Shown in pieces: positions 16,651 through 25,431 of a DNA stretch of 64,000 bases (the stretch's first letter is position 1; each line of letters begins with the position of its first letter). This DNA is from Pseudoalteromonas sp. XMcav2-N (GTDB lineage: Bacteria > Pseudomonadota > Gammaproteobacteria > Enterobacterales > Alteromonadaceae): assembly GCF_024124545.1 (NCBI RefSeq), contig NZ_JAMXSF010000001.1, positions 310,001 through 374,000 of the forward strand. Reading direction: 5' to 3'. The notes under the pieces were generated by a model, which saw only the letters and a program-made list of their open reading frames with translations, was not told the origin of the DNA and did no database searches. The position numbers were made by a program, and so were the translations under genes.

Positions 16651-17073
16651 ATGCAGTCAGTTGTGCGTGTAGGTGTCGCCGTGGTGATTAAGCGTCAGGG
16701 GAAAATTTTACTGGGTGAGCGTATTGGGTCGCACGGGGCACATACCTGGGCAACACCAGGAGGTCATCTTGAAATGGGAGAAAGCGTAGAGCAGTGTGCG
16801 CGCCGCGAAGTATTAGAAGAAACCGGCCTGACGCTGGCTCAGGTGACCAAGCTTGATTACACCAATGATGTATTTGAATCTGACGGCAAACATTACATCA
16901 CCTTGTTTGTGACGGGCGAGTGCGTGAATGGAGAGCCGCAATTGCTGGAGCCGGGCAAATGCCTGCAGTGGCGCTGGTTTTCTCCGGATTCACTGCCTGA
17001 GCCGCTGTTTTTGTCATTGCAGAATCTGTTACGTGATAATCCACACAGCTTAGAACGGGCACAGAGTATTTAA
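16651..17073 (+). CDS. NUDIX hydrolase, NUDT15-like
   Basis: 140 residues with a perfect NUDIX box, GGHLEMGESVEQCARREVLE followed by ETGL (G-x5-E-x7-REVxEExG). The flanking segments (LLGERIGSHGAHTWATPGG, HYITLFVTGE, LEPGKCLQWRWF) resemble the NUDT15/MTH2 type that hydrolyses nucleoside triphosphates to monophosphates. The actual substrate cannot be read. ATG 16651 with GAGGGAGA upstream is preferred over a start five codons earlier. Confidence 0.88.
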   Translation: MQSVVRVGVAVVIKRQGKILLGERIGSHGAHTWATPGGHLEMGESVEQCARREVLEETGLTLAQVTKLDYTNDVFESDGKHYITLFVTGECVNGEPQLLEPGKCLQWRWFSPDSLPEPLFLSLQNLLRDNPHSLERAQSI

Positions 17074-17100
17074 GAAGGCAGAACAAAAGCGCAAAGGTTT

Positions 17101-17304
17101 ATGTCTGTATTCATGGTAAATATCACTAGCCTGGTTATTGTTGTTCTCTATTTCCAGACTGTGGTTACTTTGTCTAAACTCCTTAGTCTGAGAAACGTTG
17201 CGCAGAGTGTTAGCCCGCTGAAAGCGGCACCAGAGTCATCTGCAAGTATGTTATTGATGTCATTCGCTACTACCAGTCGAGGAGGGGAAGGTGCTTCTGT
17301 ATGA
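17101..17304 (+). CDS. Possible small membrane peptide preceding the AraC-type regulator
   Basis: 67 codons with one hydrophobic stretch (VNITSLVIVVLYFQTVVTL) and a Ser-rich tail. It overlaps the start of the downstream regulator by 14 bases, which would allow coupled translation. The ribosome site is weak (AAAGG, 3-nt spacing) and I know no homologue. It may be non-coding leader. Confidence 0.3.
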   Translation: MSVFMVNITSLVIVVLYFQTVVTLSKLLSLRNVAQSVSPLKAAPESSASMLLMSFATTSRGGEGASV

Positions 17305-18400
17305 GTTAGTGCTGGTGAGTAGTGCGACAACCAGTTTGTTATTCGTCTTTATCTCTTTGTCCTTACCATTTAAGCAGCGCAACAGCACTCATTACCTGCT
17401 TGGCTATTTTGCGTTAATTGGGATGGTGCAACTGGTGGATATGGCCACGGGTCCCGGTGACACTTTGCATCAGTTTATTGTGCCACTGGCGCTGATGCTT
17501 GGTCCGCTCTTCTACCTTTATGTGACGGCTCAGATACCCCACCGGCAGGCACGCCCAATCCAGCTCGCCTTGATGTTCATGCCAGCCGGGCTGCTATTGC
17601 TGCATGTGTTGCTGGTGGAAGGTGAAGTAATTATGGCACCGCTAATAAGCAGAACAGATGCTTACAGGTTGATTGCACCAGTTGAACTGGGGTTTGTCAT
17701 TGTGGCCAGCCTGCAGTTACGGCGGGCGACAGTTAAGCTTAGTCGGGTTAGCAATGAGCCACAACCCGCGTTACTTGTCTGGTTGCATCGTTTGTGTTGG
17801 CTTAACATGACCATTTTGCTGGTGGAAGTGACTTACTATATTGCTCTGGCAACAACACACCTGCAAGTGACACATCACCGAGCTTTTCTCAATGCGGCTC
17901 TGCAGCTATTTTTACTTTTGGTAGCCTGGTGTGTGATCCGCTCACCCAGGGTATTCTATACTGAGCGGCAAAAGCAGGCGGTGGCTGACAAGTATCAAAA
18001 GTCTGGTTTGACGCCAGAGCTGTCGAACTACTATGCGCGCAAGCTTGATAAGCTGATCCGTGATGAGCAACCCTATTTAAGCAATGAACTGACGCTGTCT
18101 GCGCTAGCACGGCAAGTTGGCCTCAATACCCATAATTTATCACAATTGCTTAATGAGCATTTAGGCACCAGTTATCATGATTATATCAATCGCTTTCGGG
18201 TCACCCATGCCACACAATTGCTGGAAGAGACGACTCAGTCAGTAGAGGAAATTGCCTACCAATCGGGGTTTGGCACTCGAGCCGCGTTTTATGCGGCATT
18301 TAAAAAGTTTCGCCAGACCACTCCGGCGAAATGGCGAGTGGGCGTCAATCAGCACTTAGACAGCCAACGCCACAATCGCTCTATGGGCCCGGATGAATGA
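17291..18400 (+). CDS. Membrane-anchored AraC-family transcriptional regulator
   Basis: 369 residues. The N-terminal half (about 1-220) has six to seven hydrophobic segments; the C-terminal about 100 residues are a double helix-turn-helix of the AraC type (LTLSALARQVGLNTHNLSQL and VEEIAYQSGFGTRAAFYAAF, closing with TTPAKWR). Regulators of this architecture sense signals at the membrane and act on DNA directly. GTG 17291 with GGAGG five bases upstream is the start. Its 3' end overlaps the convergent DUF418 gene by 52 bases. Confidence 0.85.
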   Translation: MLLYELVLVSSATTSLLFVFISLSLPFKQRNSTHYLLGYFALIGMVQLVDMATGPGDTLHQFIVPLALMLGPLFYLYVTAQIPHRQARPIQLALMFMPAGLLLLHVLLVEGEVIMAPLISRTDAYRLIAPVELGFVIVASLQLRRATVKLSRVSNEPQPALLVWLHRLCWLNMTILLVEVTYYIALATTHLQVTHHRAFLNAALQLFLLLVAWCVIRSPRVFYTERQKQAVADKYQKSGLTPELSNYYARKLDKLIRDEQPYLSNELTLSALARQVGLNTHNLSQLLNEHLGTSYHDYINRFRVTHATQLLEETTQSVEEIAYQSGFGTRAAFYAAFKKFRQTTPAKWRVGVNQHLDSQRHNRSMGPDE

Positions 18401-19521
18401 TGTTTTAACCATAGGCGAGAGGCCTGTAATTGTATCACCCAGATAACTACAGTGACACTCATGGCCTCCCAGGCCCGCGTTGCGGCAAAGCCTCCCAGTC
18501 CATAAAACCACACTGTACATAACAGGCTTTGCAGCAAATAGTTGCTTAACGCCATGCGTCCAACCTGGCTCAAAGCATGACGTAATGTCCTCAGCCACTG
18601 TCTTTGGCTGATCCAAGTCAGTAAAGCGATGTAGCCACACCCTGTTACAATAGCACCCCAGTAATTCCAAAGAGCGTGCTTAAAGAAGAAGTGAGGGAAC
18701 GACCAATGCTGCTGGTGATTCAGCCACAAACCAATCAGTGACAAAGTGGTGCCAACAGGTATAGTGCACAGCGCAAACCAGCCATAAAAGCGATCACCCA
18801 GCTTGCCACAGAGAAATCCAGAACGATACAGGGCAAGGCCAATAAGCATCAGGCCGGATACCCTGAAAATTCCCCAGCTGGGAAAAGTTGAAAGATGAAG
18901 CTCGCTGGCCAACGCCATCCGCATGTTCAACTGTGCATACCAGTTGCCGGTAAAGGCGTCGATCTCAGGCTGGCTGACGAGCGCCGAATGGGCAAAATGC
19001 TCAGTAATAACCTGAGTTAATATTGGTTCGGGTAACGCCAGAAGTACGTTATACGTTGCCAGGCTCTTGGCACTCCCTATCGTCAGCAATATCAGCCCCG
19101 AGAGCAAAGTTAAACTAGCCGGCAACCGAATAAACAGTAGAGGAAAAACTCCACACAGTGCGTAGTAGACCAGGATGTCGCCATGCCAGATCAGATAGGC
19201 ATGTACCAGGCCAATAGTCAGTAAGACTAATAGCCGCCTGAGATAATACCCATATGGAGAGTAACCGGCCTGTCTCATTTTATCGCAGATAAGGGCTGTG
19301 CTGGCCCCAAACAGCATAGAGAAAATAGCCATAAACTTCTGATCAGCAAACAAGTATTGAGCGCACCACCAGATATACCCCAAAGGTGACTGATCCGAAT
19401 ATGCCAGCGGTGAAAAATAAGCCGCGTAAGGCTCGGAGAAAAGACGAATATTCATCAGCAAAATGCCGAGCAGGGCGGTACCTCTGATAACGTCGAGCAA
19501 AGTGTGTCTGGATTGTGTCAT
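18349..19521 (-). CDS. DUF418-family multi-pass membrane protein
   Basis: 390 residues with about ten membrane segments. The N-terminus LLDVIRGTALLGILLMN and the C-terminal block SQVGRMALSNYLLQSLLCT are hallmarks of DUF418 proteins (often near acyltransferase-like YeiB). Function is unknown. ATG 19521 is preferred to a TTG seven codons upstream. It is convergent with, and overlaps, the AraC-type regulator, so expression of the two may interfere. Confidence 0.85.
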   Translation of the reverse strand: MTQSRHTLLDVIRGTALLGILLMNIRLFSEPYAAYFSPLAYSDQSPLGYIWWCAQYLFADQKFMAIFSMLFGASTALICDKMRQAGYSPYGYYLRRLLVLLTIGLVHAYLIWHGDILVYYALCGVFPLLFIRLPASLTLLSGLILLTIGSAKSLATYNVLLALPEPILTQVITEHFAHSALVSQPEIDAFTGNWYAQLNMRMALASELHLSTFPSWGIFRVSGLMLIGLALYRSGFLCGKLGDRFYGWFALCTIPVGTTLSLIGLWLNHQQHWSFPHFFFKHALWNYWGAIVTGCGYIALLTWISQRQWLRTLRHALSQVGRMALSNYLLQSLLCTVWFYGLGGFAATRAWEAMSVTVVIWVIQLQASRLWLKHHSSGPIERLWRWLSKC

Positions 19522-19700
19522 GATGACATCTTTTATAAACAAGTGATGTCACAACGCTATCATGGTTTATTTTGTCAGCCGCCTAATCTGGCCGGAATTG
19601 ACAGTTTTTAATGCCAGCGTGCTGCATGATTTTAGGCTAACTTATTGATAATAAATGCAAGAAATGTTTTTCTTTTCGTTTAGACTCCTTTGTAAAGATG

Positions 19701-20105
19701 CTAAAGCTTACTCTGTTGCGGTTTCAGGCGCTTACCTGCCAGCTTAAGCAGGCGCTGAAAGGTAGGGCAGGCAAGGTGGTTAGGGGCCGGGCAATTCGCT
19801 GCATGGTGAAGGCCCTCTCTGATGGCTTGCATCGTCGCTATTTGCTTATCCATTTCGGCGGTTTTTTGGCGCAACAGGGCTCGGTCTACGTCCACTCCGT
19901 TTGGCAGCAACATATGGCGAATTTCTTCCAGAGAAAGACCAACATAGCGCCCGAGGTTGATCAGCGCTAATCTCTCCAGCACTGTGGTGTCGTAGTAACG
20001 TCGCAGTCCATGGCGCCCGGCACTGCGGATCAACCCTTTTTGTTCATAGTATCTGAGGGTGGAAGGTTTGAGCCCGGAGGCCCTGGCAACATCTGCGATA
20101 TCCAT
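19701..20105 (-). CDS. MerR-family transcriptional regulator
   Basis: 134 residues. The N-terminal winged helix-turn-helix (IADVARASGLKPSTLRYYEQ, KGLIRSAGRHGLRRYYD) is followed by a dimerisation helix and a C-terminal loop CPAPNHLACP. The C-x7-C-P spacing equals the metal-binding loop of CueR, so a metal or thiol signal is possible; this is inference. It is divergent from a methyltransferase gene whose promoter has the long MerR-type spacer, and most likely controls it. Confidence 0.88.
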   Translation of the reverse strand: MDIADVARASGLKPSTLRYYEQKGLIRSAGRHGLRRYYDTTVLERLALINLGRYVGLSLEEIRHMLLPNGVDVDRALLRQKTAEMDKQIATMQAIREGLHHAANCPAPNHLACPTFQRLLKLAGKRLKPQQSKL

Positions 20106-20144
20106 GTGTTTCTCTTTTATGTGAACTCATTTGATTATAGGGTC

Positions 20145-20175
20145 TTGACCTAAAGTCGACTTTAAGTTGTAGCAT
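20145..20175 (+). promoter_or_regulatory. MerR-type promoter with 19-bp spacer and palindromic operator
   Basis: A -35 element TTGACC (20145-20150) and a -10-like TAGCAT (20170-20175) are separated by 19 bp. Within the spacer lies the perfect palindrome TAAAGTCGACTTTA (20151-20164). Over-long spacers carrying the operator are the hallmark of MerR-activated promoters, which are untwisted on activation. It points at the methyltransferase gene. Confidence 0.72.
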
Positions 20176-20206
20176 GGTTTGTATCACTTGACGAGAGGAG
20201 ACTGTG

Positions 20207-20815
20207 ATGAATTTTGATCCGATGTGGGACACGCGCTTTGCTGAATCTGATTATGCTTATGGCACAGAGCCAAACGACTTTCTAAAGGCACAGGTAAAAC
20301 AACTGAAAGGCAAGCGAGTGCTGAGCCTGGCCGAAGGAGAAGGTCGTAATGCGGTTTATCTGGCAAAACTGGGTTTTAACGTAACGGCAGTGGATGCCTC
20401 GATTAAAGGCATAGAAAAAGCGCAACAGTTAGCTCAGGCATCCGGCGTATCTATCAATTTTATTCAGGCAGATCTGGCAAGCTTTGACCTCGGTCGTGAA
20501 CAATGGGACAACATCATCGCTATTTTTGCGCCGTTTGGTCAGGGATTGCGAGCGAAACTGCACCAGCGAGTAGTACAGGCTCTGGTACCGGGTGGGGTGT
20601 TTTTGACAGAAGCTTACTCACCAGAGCAAATTCAATTTGGTACGGGTGGTGGAAAGGATGTTGATACCATGCTCACTGCGGCTCAGTTGGCCCAAGAGTT
20701 AAGGGGAGTAAAGTGGACTCTCCTTGAGCAACTGGAACGTTCGGTAGTGGAAGGTCGCTACCACACTGGAATGGCTGCTGTGGTTCAGGGAGTAGGAGTT
20801 AAACCGAACTTCTGA
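20207..20815 (+). CDS. SAM-dependent methyltransferase (class I, TehB-like)
   Basis: About 202 residues: the SAM-binding motif I reads VLSLAEGEGRNAVYLAKLG with the acidic end of strand 2 in VTAVDAS; motif GGVFLTEAY follows. It resembles small thiol/tellurite-type methyltransferases. The preceding N-terminus (WDTRFAESDYAYGTEPNDFL) is typical for that group. ATG 20207 has GAGAGGAG upstream. Controlled in all likelihood by the divergent MerR protein. Substrate unknown. Confidence 0.85.
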   Translation: MNFDPMWDTRFAESDYAYGTEPNDFLKAQVKQLKGKRVLSLAEGEGRNAVYLAKLGFNVTAVDASIKGIEKAQQLAQASGVSINFIQADLASFDLGREQWDNIIAIFAPFGQGLRAKLHQRVVQALVPGGVFLTEAYSPEQIQFGTGGGKDVDTMLTAAQLAQELRGVKWTLLEQLERSVVEGRYHTGMAAVVQGVGVKPNF

Positions 20816-20880
20816 TACAAATCCCACATGGCTTAAGCAGGGGCATACTATACAAGTAAGACCCTGATAACAGAGCACTG

Positions 20881-22641
20881 TTACAGTTGCTCAAGTACTT
20901 CAAGCGCCTTGCGAAGAATGATATCGTCATTTTGCGCAATGGATACCTGTGTTTGACTGACTTTGACATCGGGTTGGATCCCTACGCCAATGAGCTTATC
21001 GCCATTCAGCTGATCCGCCCGAAGGCCTGTGTATTTATATGAGATCCCGCCATTCTGAAAGCCACCAAAAACTGATCCCACCATGATATCTCCGTTAATT
21101 CCCATGGTAACTTCCCCTACAATAGGGATATTCATACCCTGGATCCACTGGAGTACATGCTCACCGGCACTGATGTTGGTTCTATCGGAAAGTGCCACGA
21201 CAGGTGCGTCAATTAGTTTCGGTGTGTCCTCAAGTGTTAAGGGAATATCTTCCTGATAAGGCAGTGCCCGATGAGGTAATCGTTGTGTTTCGATCACAAA
21301 CGGACCTGTACGTGTATAACGGTCAGTAAATAGAGACAATGCACTGCGCGTAAACCACAGGTTACTCGGATAGCCGCGCATATCCAGTACAATGGCGTGC
21401 GCATTTTGTAAAACGTCACGTGCTTGTTGCAGCTGTTCCTGGGTTGTCACATCCACGGCTCGAAAAACGACGACACCATTGTCCAAATGCCTCAACAGTG
21501 GACCATATGTATCATCACGATCGTATGGGCCCATGACGTCTCTGTGAATTGACGCTGTCGTAGTATTAATTACCCGGCCTTGTGTAGTTCTGAATGTTAG
21601 ATCGACTAACTTAGGTTCACCGTACATAAACGGCAACCTGCGTGCAGCGGCACTGTTGGCGATGTGCTCACTGGTGAATGTTTTATCCCTCAGGTTATTG
21701 ACCAATTGACGTGCATCTGTTCCTTCGATTGCAAGCAACTCATCCCCGATATTGATTTGCAGCGTAAGGTAAGGGGTTCTGTTGGTTACAATGACTTTGT
21801 CATCGATATAGTCAAGTGAAATTGGCAAGCTGTAACCCTGAACATCGCGATATTGCTTTGGCTGTCCAATCCAGAGATGATTGTCCTGTAGCTTGGTGAA
21901 TGTTTGTCTCATAATGCGGGTTCTTTGCTGGCTGTCTTTGAGACAAGCGCCGAGCAGGCGTGGATGGCTGTTGGCCCAGTCAACATCAACTTGCTCGAAA
22001 TAAGGCCAGAAGTGTGTTAGCTCGGCCCAAATTGAACTGAGTGCTGCCATACATGTTGCAGGGTCTTCAAGGGATACTTGTTCTTTTTGCTGAGAATAAG
22101 CACTGCCAGAGTTCGCCTGCTCCTGGGGGAGGTATAGCGGCCAGTACAGGGGGATGCCGTCATAGCGATCGGTATAAACAGGTGTAGGAGGGAAAAAGCC
22201 CTCATTACTGAGTGTCTGATAGTCGCCACTTATCAGGCGACGGGTATAGAAGCGATAATCCCGGGCACCGAAATTATACCAGGTGTTCACAGAGTCCGTT
22301 AGCCTTGGCACTGGCAAGCTCGATTGGTTGGTGGTTAAAAGCGGTGTTACTGTTTTTAGCTGTTGCAGGGCAAAACTGAGTTGAAGTGCCTCAGGCTGTT
22401 TAACCATCTCACGGATACTGTGTCGTAAGAAATAGTCCCATTGTGTTTCGCTATTTGCTGCATTTGGGTAAAAGTAGCGTACCCTATGCACAAGCTCCGA
22501 AAACTCTTGTATATTTGGCAGTGCTTGCTGATAGCGTTCTTTGAGAAGAGTCGTTTCATCATTTGCTTTTGCCAGAGGGGCTGAAAGTACACTGAGTAGA
22601 AGTGCCGCAGGCAACATTTTCTTGCGGATGTTGTATGTCAT
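20881..22641 (-). CDS. Periplasmic S41-family serine peptidase
   Basis: 586 residues with a signal peptide (ending PLAKA). A PDZ-like segment (INIGDELLAIEGTDARQLV) precedes the S41 core, in which the catalytic serine is S491 in NISAGEH; AHAIVLDMRGYPSN is the strand before the active site. This resembles the tail-specific/C-terminal processing protease family. The N-terminal 200 residues are not assigned. It is monocistronic and its substrates are unknown. Confidence 0.82.
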   Translation of the reverse strand: MTYNIRKKMLPAALLLSVLSAPLAKANDETTLLKERYQQALPNIQEFSELVHRVRYFYPNAANSETQWDYFLRHSIREMVKQPEALQLSFALQQLKTVTPLLTTNQSSLPVPRLTDSVNTWYNFGARDYRFYTRRLISGDYQTLSNEGFFPPTPVYTDRYDGIPLYWPLYLPQEQANSGSAYSQQKEQVSLEDPATCMAALSSIWAELTHFWPYFEQVDVDWANSHPRLLGACLKDSQQRTRIMRQTFTKLQDNHLWIGQPKQYRDVQGYSLPISLDYIDDKVIVTNRTPYLTLQINIGDELLAIEGTDARQLVNNLRDKTFTSEHIANSAAARRLPFMYGEPKLVDLTFRTTQGRVINTTTASIHRDVMGPYDRDDTYGPLLRHLDNGVVVFRAVDVTTQEQLQQARDVLQNAHAIVLDMRGYPSNLWFTRSALSLFTDRYTRTGPFVIETQRLPHRALPYQEDIPLTLEDTPKLIDAPVVALSDRTNISAGEHVLQWIQGMNIPIVGEVTMGINGDIMVGSVFGGFQNGGISYKYTGLRADQLNGDKLIGVGIQPDVKVSQTQVSIAQNDDIILRKALEVLEQL

Positions 22642-22944
22642 GCTTATTCCTTAGCGCTTTATTATTTGTATTTATAATTGGTCCATACAGATTGTTATGT
22701 CAATATGTTACATAATATTATTCATGGATTAATAAAGTCGTGAAGTATTTAGTGTTTGCGACGGCTAAAATACCGGGGGTGCGCCTATTATTGGGAAGCA
22801 CTTAGCTTGCTTTCAGATATGCCTTGTTAGTTGCAAATCATCTGGTACAATCAGTGGATTATTGAGTTGCAGAAGCCTGTTGGTGTGCTACGCACATAAG
22901 CGCAGGCTTGTCGACGTACCTTATGTTGTCAAAAGTGGTGCTAA
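22642..22944. promoter_or_regulatory. Intergenic region with a FadR-like operator (22840-22856)
   Basis: About 300 bp between the divergent S41 peptidase and fadR genes. ATCTGGTACAATCAGTG (22840-22856) fits FadR sites of the ATCTGGTACGACCAGAT type at 13 or more of 17 positions and lies 89 bp before fadR. It suggests autoregulation. No gene is visible in the remainder. Confidence 0.55.
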
Positions 22945-23658
22945 ATGAGAATCTTTAAAGCCAAGAGCCCAGCAGGTTTTGCTGAGGAGTACATTGTAGA
23001 GTCGATTTGGAATGGCGAATTTCCTCCGGGCTCCATTTTACCAGCCGAACGCGAGCTGTCAGAGCTTATTGGTGTCACTCGCACCACATTACGAGAAGTT
23101 TTACAACGCCTTGCGCGTGATGGTTGGTTGACCATCCAGCATGGTAAACCTACACGGGTTAATAACTTCTGGGAAACGTCTGGTCTGAATATTCTAGAGA
23201 CCCTGGCACGCCTGGATGAAGACAAAGTGCCTGAGTTAACCGATCAACTTCTGTCTGCACGTACTAACATCAGTGCAATCTATACCCGTGCCGCGATTAA
23301 GTTTAACCCGCAGTCTGTGATTGATATTCTGTCTAAGCACGCGGAAGTGGCCGATACGGCGGAAGCTTTTGCTGAATATGATTATCGGGTTCATCATCAA
23401 CTTGCCAGCGCCGGCAACAACAAAATTTATGTACTGATCCTCAATGGGTTTAAAGGATTGTACTCTAAGATTGGTTGTCACTATTTCTCAGATCCGCGCA
23501 CCCGTGAACTGGCACGTGAATTCTACGCTGAACTCACTGCGCTGGCAGAAAAAGGCGAACACGATGGAGCAATCACGCTGATGCGTCGTTATGGTCACCG
23601 TTCTGGTGAAATCTGGCAGCAATTACGTGGCGACATGCCTGACGATATTATGGACTAA
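22945..23658 (+). CDS. fadR: Fatty acid metabolism regulator FadR
   Basis: 237 residues, very similar to E. coli FadR: winged-helix DNA-binding domain ([40 protein letters not shown]) and a C-terminal acyl-CoA-binding domain ([25 protein letters not shown]). FadR represses beta-oxidation genes and activates unsaturated fatty-acid synthesis genes; long-chain acyl-CoA releases it from DNA. A FadR-like site lies in its own upstream region, and a terminator follows. Confidence 0.95.
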   Translation: MRIFKAKSPAGFAEEYIVESIWNGEFPPGSILPAERELSELIGVTRTTLREVLQRLARDGWLTIQHGKPTRVNNFWETSGLNILETLARLDEDKVPELTDQLLSARTNISAIYTRAAIKFNPQSVIDILSKHAEVADTAEAFAEYDYRVHHQLASAGNNKIYVLILNGFKGLYSKIGCHYFSDPRTRELAREFYAELTALAEKGEHDGAITLMRRYGHRSGEIWQQLRGDMPDDIMD

Positions 23659-23678
23659 GTTTGATTGTCCGACGATAG

Positions 23679-23702
23679 AAAGCACCTCAGGGTGCTTTTT
23701 TT
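23679..23702 (+). terminator. Terminator after fadR
   Basis: Perfect stem AAAGCACC / GGTGCTTT with TCAG loop and a T-run. The 265 bp to the next gene contain no further gene that I can support. Confidence 0.88.
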
Positions 23703-23968
23703 GTGTCTGCAAGGGCGGCATATCGGCTATTTACTGCGTCATCAATTTATTAGATGGCTGCTATCGGATAATTCGATTGTATCCTTTTGAAGGAACAGCA
23801 TAAACTGAGCGCCAAATAATACCATCTGGTATAGGGGTTGTTTTTTTATAAAACGCCTCAATAATAAGTGACAATTCGCAGTGATACAAAAATGCATAAC
23901 CTGACAGGGGACGTAGCTTTGTGTGATTGTGAGACTTTGGAACTCAAACTAACTATTTGGAGATAACA

Positions 23969-24574
23969 ATGGGTGTATTAGTAGGCCGCAAGGCACCTGA
24001 CTTTACAGCAGCTGCAGTTTTAGGTAACGGTGAAATCGTAGATGGTTACAATCTACATGAGCGTATCAAAGGTAAGAAAGCGGTTATTTTCTTCTACCCA
24101 CTAGACTTCACTTTCGTTTGTCCTTCTGAGCTAATCGCATTTGACAAGCGTTACGAAGAATTCCAAAAGCGTGGTGTTGAAGTGATCGGTGTATCTATCG
24201 ATTCTCAGTTCTCTCACAACGCATGGCGTAACACCCCAGTAAACGAAGGTGGTATCGGTCCGGTTAAATATGACCTGGTTGCTGACGTGAAGCACGAAAT
24301 CTGTCAGGCATATGACGTTGAGCACCCAGAAGCAGGTGTTGCTTTCCGTGGTTCTTTCCTGATTGACTCTGAAGGTAACGTACGCCACCAGGTAGTAAAC
24401 GATCTACCTCTTGGCCGTAACATCGATGAAATGCTGCGCATGGTTGACGCGCTGGCGTTCCACGAAGAGCACGGTGAAGTATGTCCAGCTGGTTGGACTG
24501 AAGGTAAAAAAGGTATGGACGCAAGCCCTGAAGGTGTTGCTAAGTTCCTGTCTGAAAACGAAGGCGACCTGTAA
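23969..24574 (+). CDS. 2-Cys peroxiredoxin (AhpC/Prx1 type)
   Basis: 201 residues. Reduces hydrogen and organic peroxides in the cytosol. The peroxidatic cysteine is in FTFVCPSEL (about residue 50), the resolving one in GEVCPAGW (about 169), and GGIG is the loop associated with over-oxidation sensitivity. The eukaryotic YF C-terminal motif is absent. The body FYPLDFTFVCPSELIAFD is typical of the family. ATG 23969 with GGAG is chosen over a start four codons upstream. Monocistronic with its own terminator. Codon use is strongly biased, as in highly expressed genes. Confidence 0.93.
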   Translation: MGVLVGRKAPDFTAAAVLGNGEIVDGYNLHERIKGKKAVIFFYPLDFTFVCPSELIAFDKRYEEFQKRGVEVIGVSIDSQFSHNAWRNTPVNEGGIGPVKYDLVADVKHEICQAYDVEHPEAGVAFRGSFLIDSEGNVRHQVVNDLPLGRNIDEMLRMVDALAFHEEHGEVCPAGWTEGKKGMDASPEGVAKFLSENEGDL

Positions 24575-24595
24575 GTCCAGCGTTGTTTAGTTAAG

Positions 24596-24620
24596 AAACC
24601 CGCCTTGTGCGGGTTTTTTT
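24596..24620 (+). terminator. Terminator after the peroxiredoxin gene
   Basis: AAACCCGC / GCGGGTTT stem with a 5-nt loop and seven T. Confidence 0.88.
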
Positions 24621-24801
24621 ATGTCACTCCGCTTGTTCATGCCGCCCTTGTAGAGGCAAGGTAATGTCGTGGATAGAAAAGCACCATAGCTGGCATTGCG
24701 CAGTGCTGAGCGAGTGACCTTCAAGACCGTTGGAGGGTGTGCCAATCCCCAAGTCTGGTCATGAGTTACTGCAGGTTGATACCATTCCCAGTCTCGCTCA
24801 A

Positions 24802-24927
24802 TCACGATGCACGCCCCATCGACCACTTGTGGTTGATCAGTCTAATCAATTCAACTGAACCATATGCCAGTACTAAACTGATAACGGGTGTAACCAGCAA
24901 GCTCAACAGTGTTATTTCATTCAGCAT
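24802..24927 (-). CDS. 41-residue single-span membrane protein
   Basis: A short frame below the usual length cut-off: MLNEITLLSLLVTPVISLVL, then AYGSVELIRLINHKWSMGRA and a final S. One membrane helix followed by a basic C-terminus. Its start codon comes one base after the stop of the upstream exported-protein gene, and AAGGA at the end of that gene serves as ribosome site, so translation is coupled. The function is unknown; the operon arrangement suggests a partner of the exported protein. Confidence 0.65.
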   Translation of the reverse strand: MLNEITLLSLLVTPVISLVLAYGSVELIRLINHKWSMGRAS

Positions 24928-24928
24928 C

Positions 24929-25240
24929 TTATTGTCCTTTATCTTTTTCTTGACGTGTTTCTTTGTGCTCTGGCGTGAAAGACTTTATCAGTGTGGCTTT
25001 GGTGCTTTCTTTAAGCTCAATCAGGTTTGCCTTAATCGCTTTGCTGACATGAGATTTAATGTCGCTGAGTACTTCCTGAGTGACTGAGCCACTGTCTGTG
25101 CTTACAGTCGCCATAGAGCTAAGGCTGGCTGCAGTACTTGCGTTGACACTTGCTGTGACGCTGGTGTTGCCCGCTGCAAATGAACTGGCGCTCATGCCAA
25201 GGGTAAAAACTAGGATGCTGAGTTGGGTGGCAGTTTTCAT
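24929..25240 (-). CDS. Small exported protein of unknown function
   Basis: 103 residues with a clear signal peptide (cleavage after SSFA, about residue 22), then a Ser/Thr/Ala/Val-rich low-complexity stretch (TSVTASVNASTAASLSSMAT) and a charged helical C-terminus. I know no family. ATG 25240 has AAGGAA upstream. First gene of a two-gene operon with the 41-residue membrane protein. Confidence 0.75.
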   Translation of the reverse strand: MKTATQLSILVFTLGMSASSFAAGNTSVTASVNASTAASLSSMATVSTDSGSVTQEVLSDIKSHVSKAIKANLIELKESTKATLIKSFTPEHKETRQEKDKGQ

Positions 25241-25431
25241 GATCTGGTTCCTTTTGGGTTAGTAACGATACTTTAATGAGTTAGTCGTTCTAACTATTAC
25301 AAAGGTTGTGCCAGCTTCGGAAAGAATTTTATGGTTTTGAATATTAAAGGTTTTTATTTTCTTGTGGTGTACTGGTCAAAATGCAAATTGTAATTTTGAC
25401 CAGTGGAGTGGTTATCTTAACCAACTTTTGG

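Noticed and set aside
24587-24826. 79-codon minus-strand frame
   Set aside because: It crosses the peroxiredoxin terminator and overlaps the 41-residue gene in another frame; no ribosome site.
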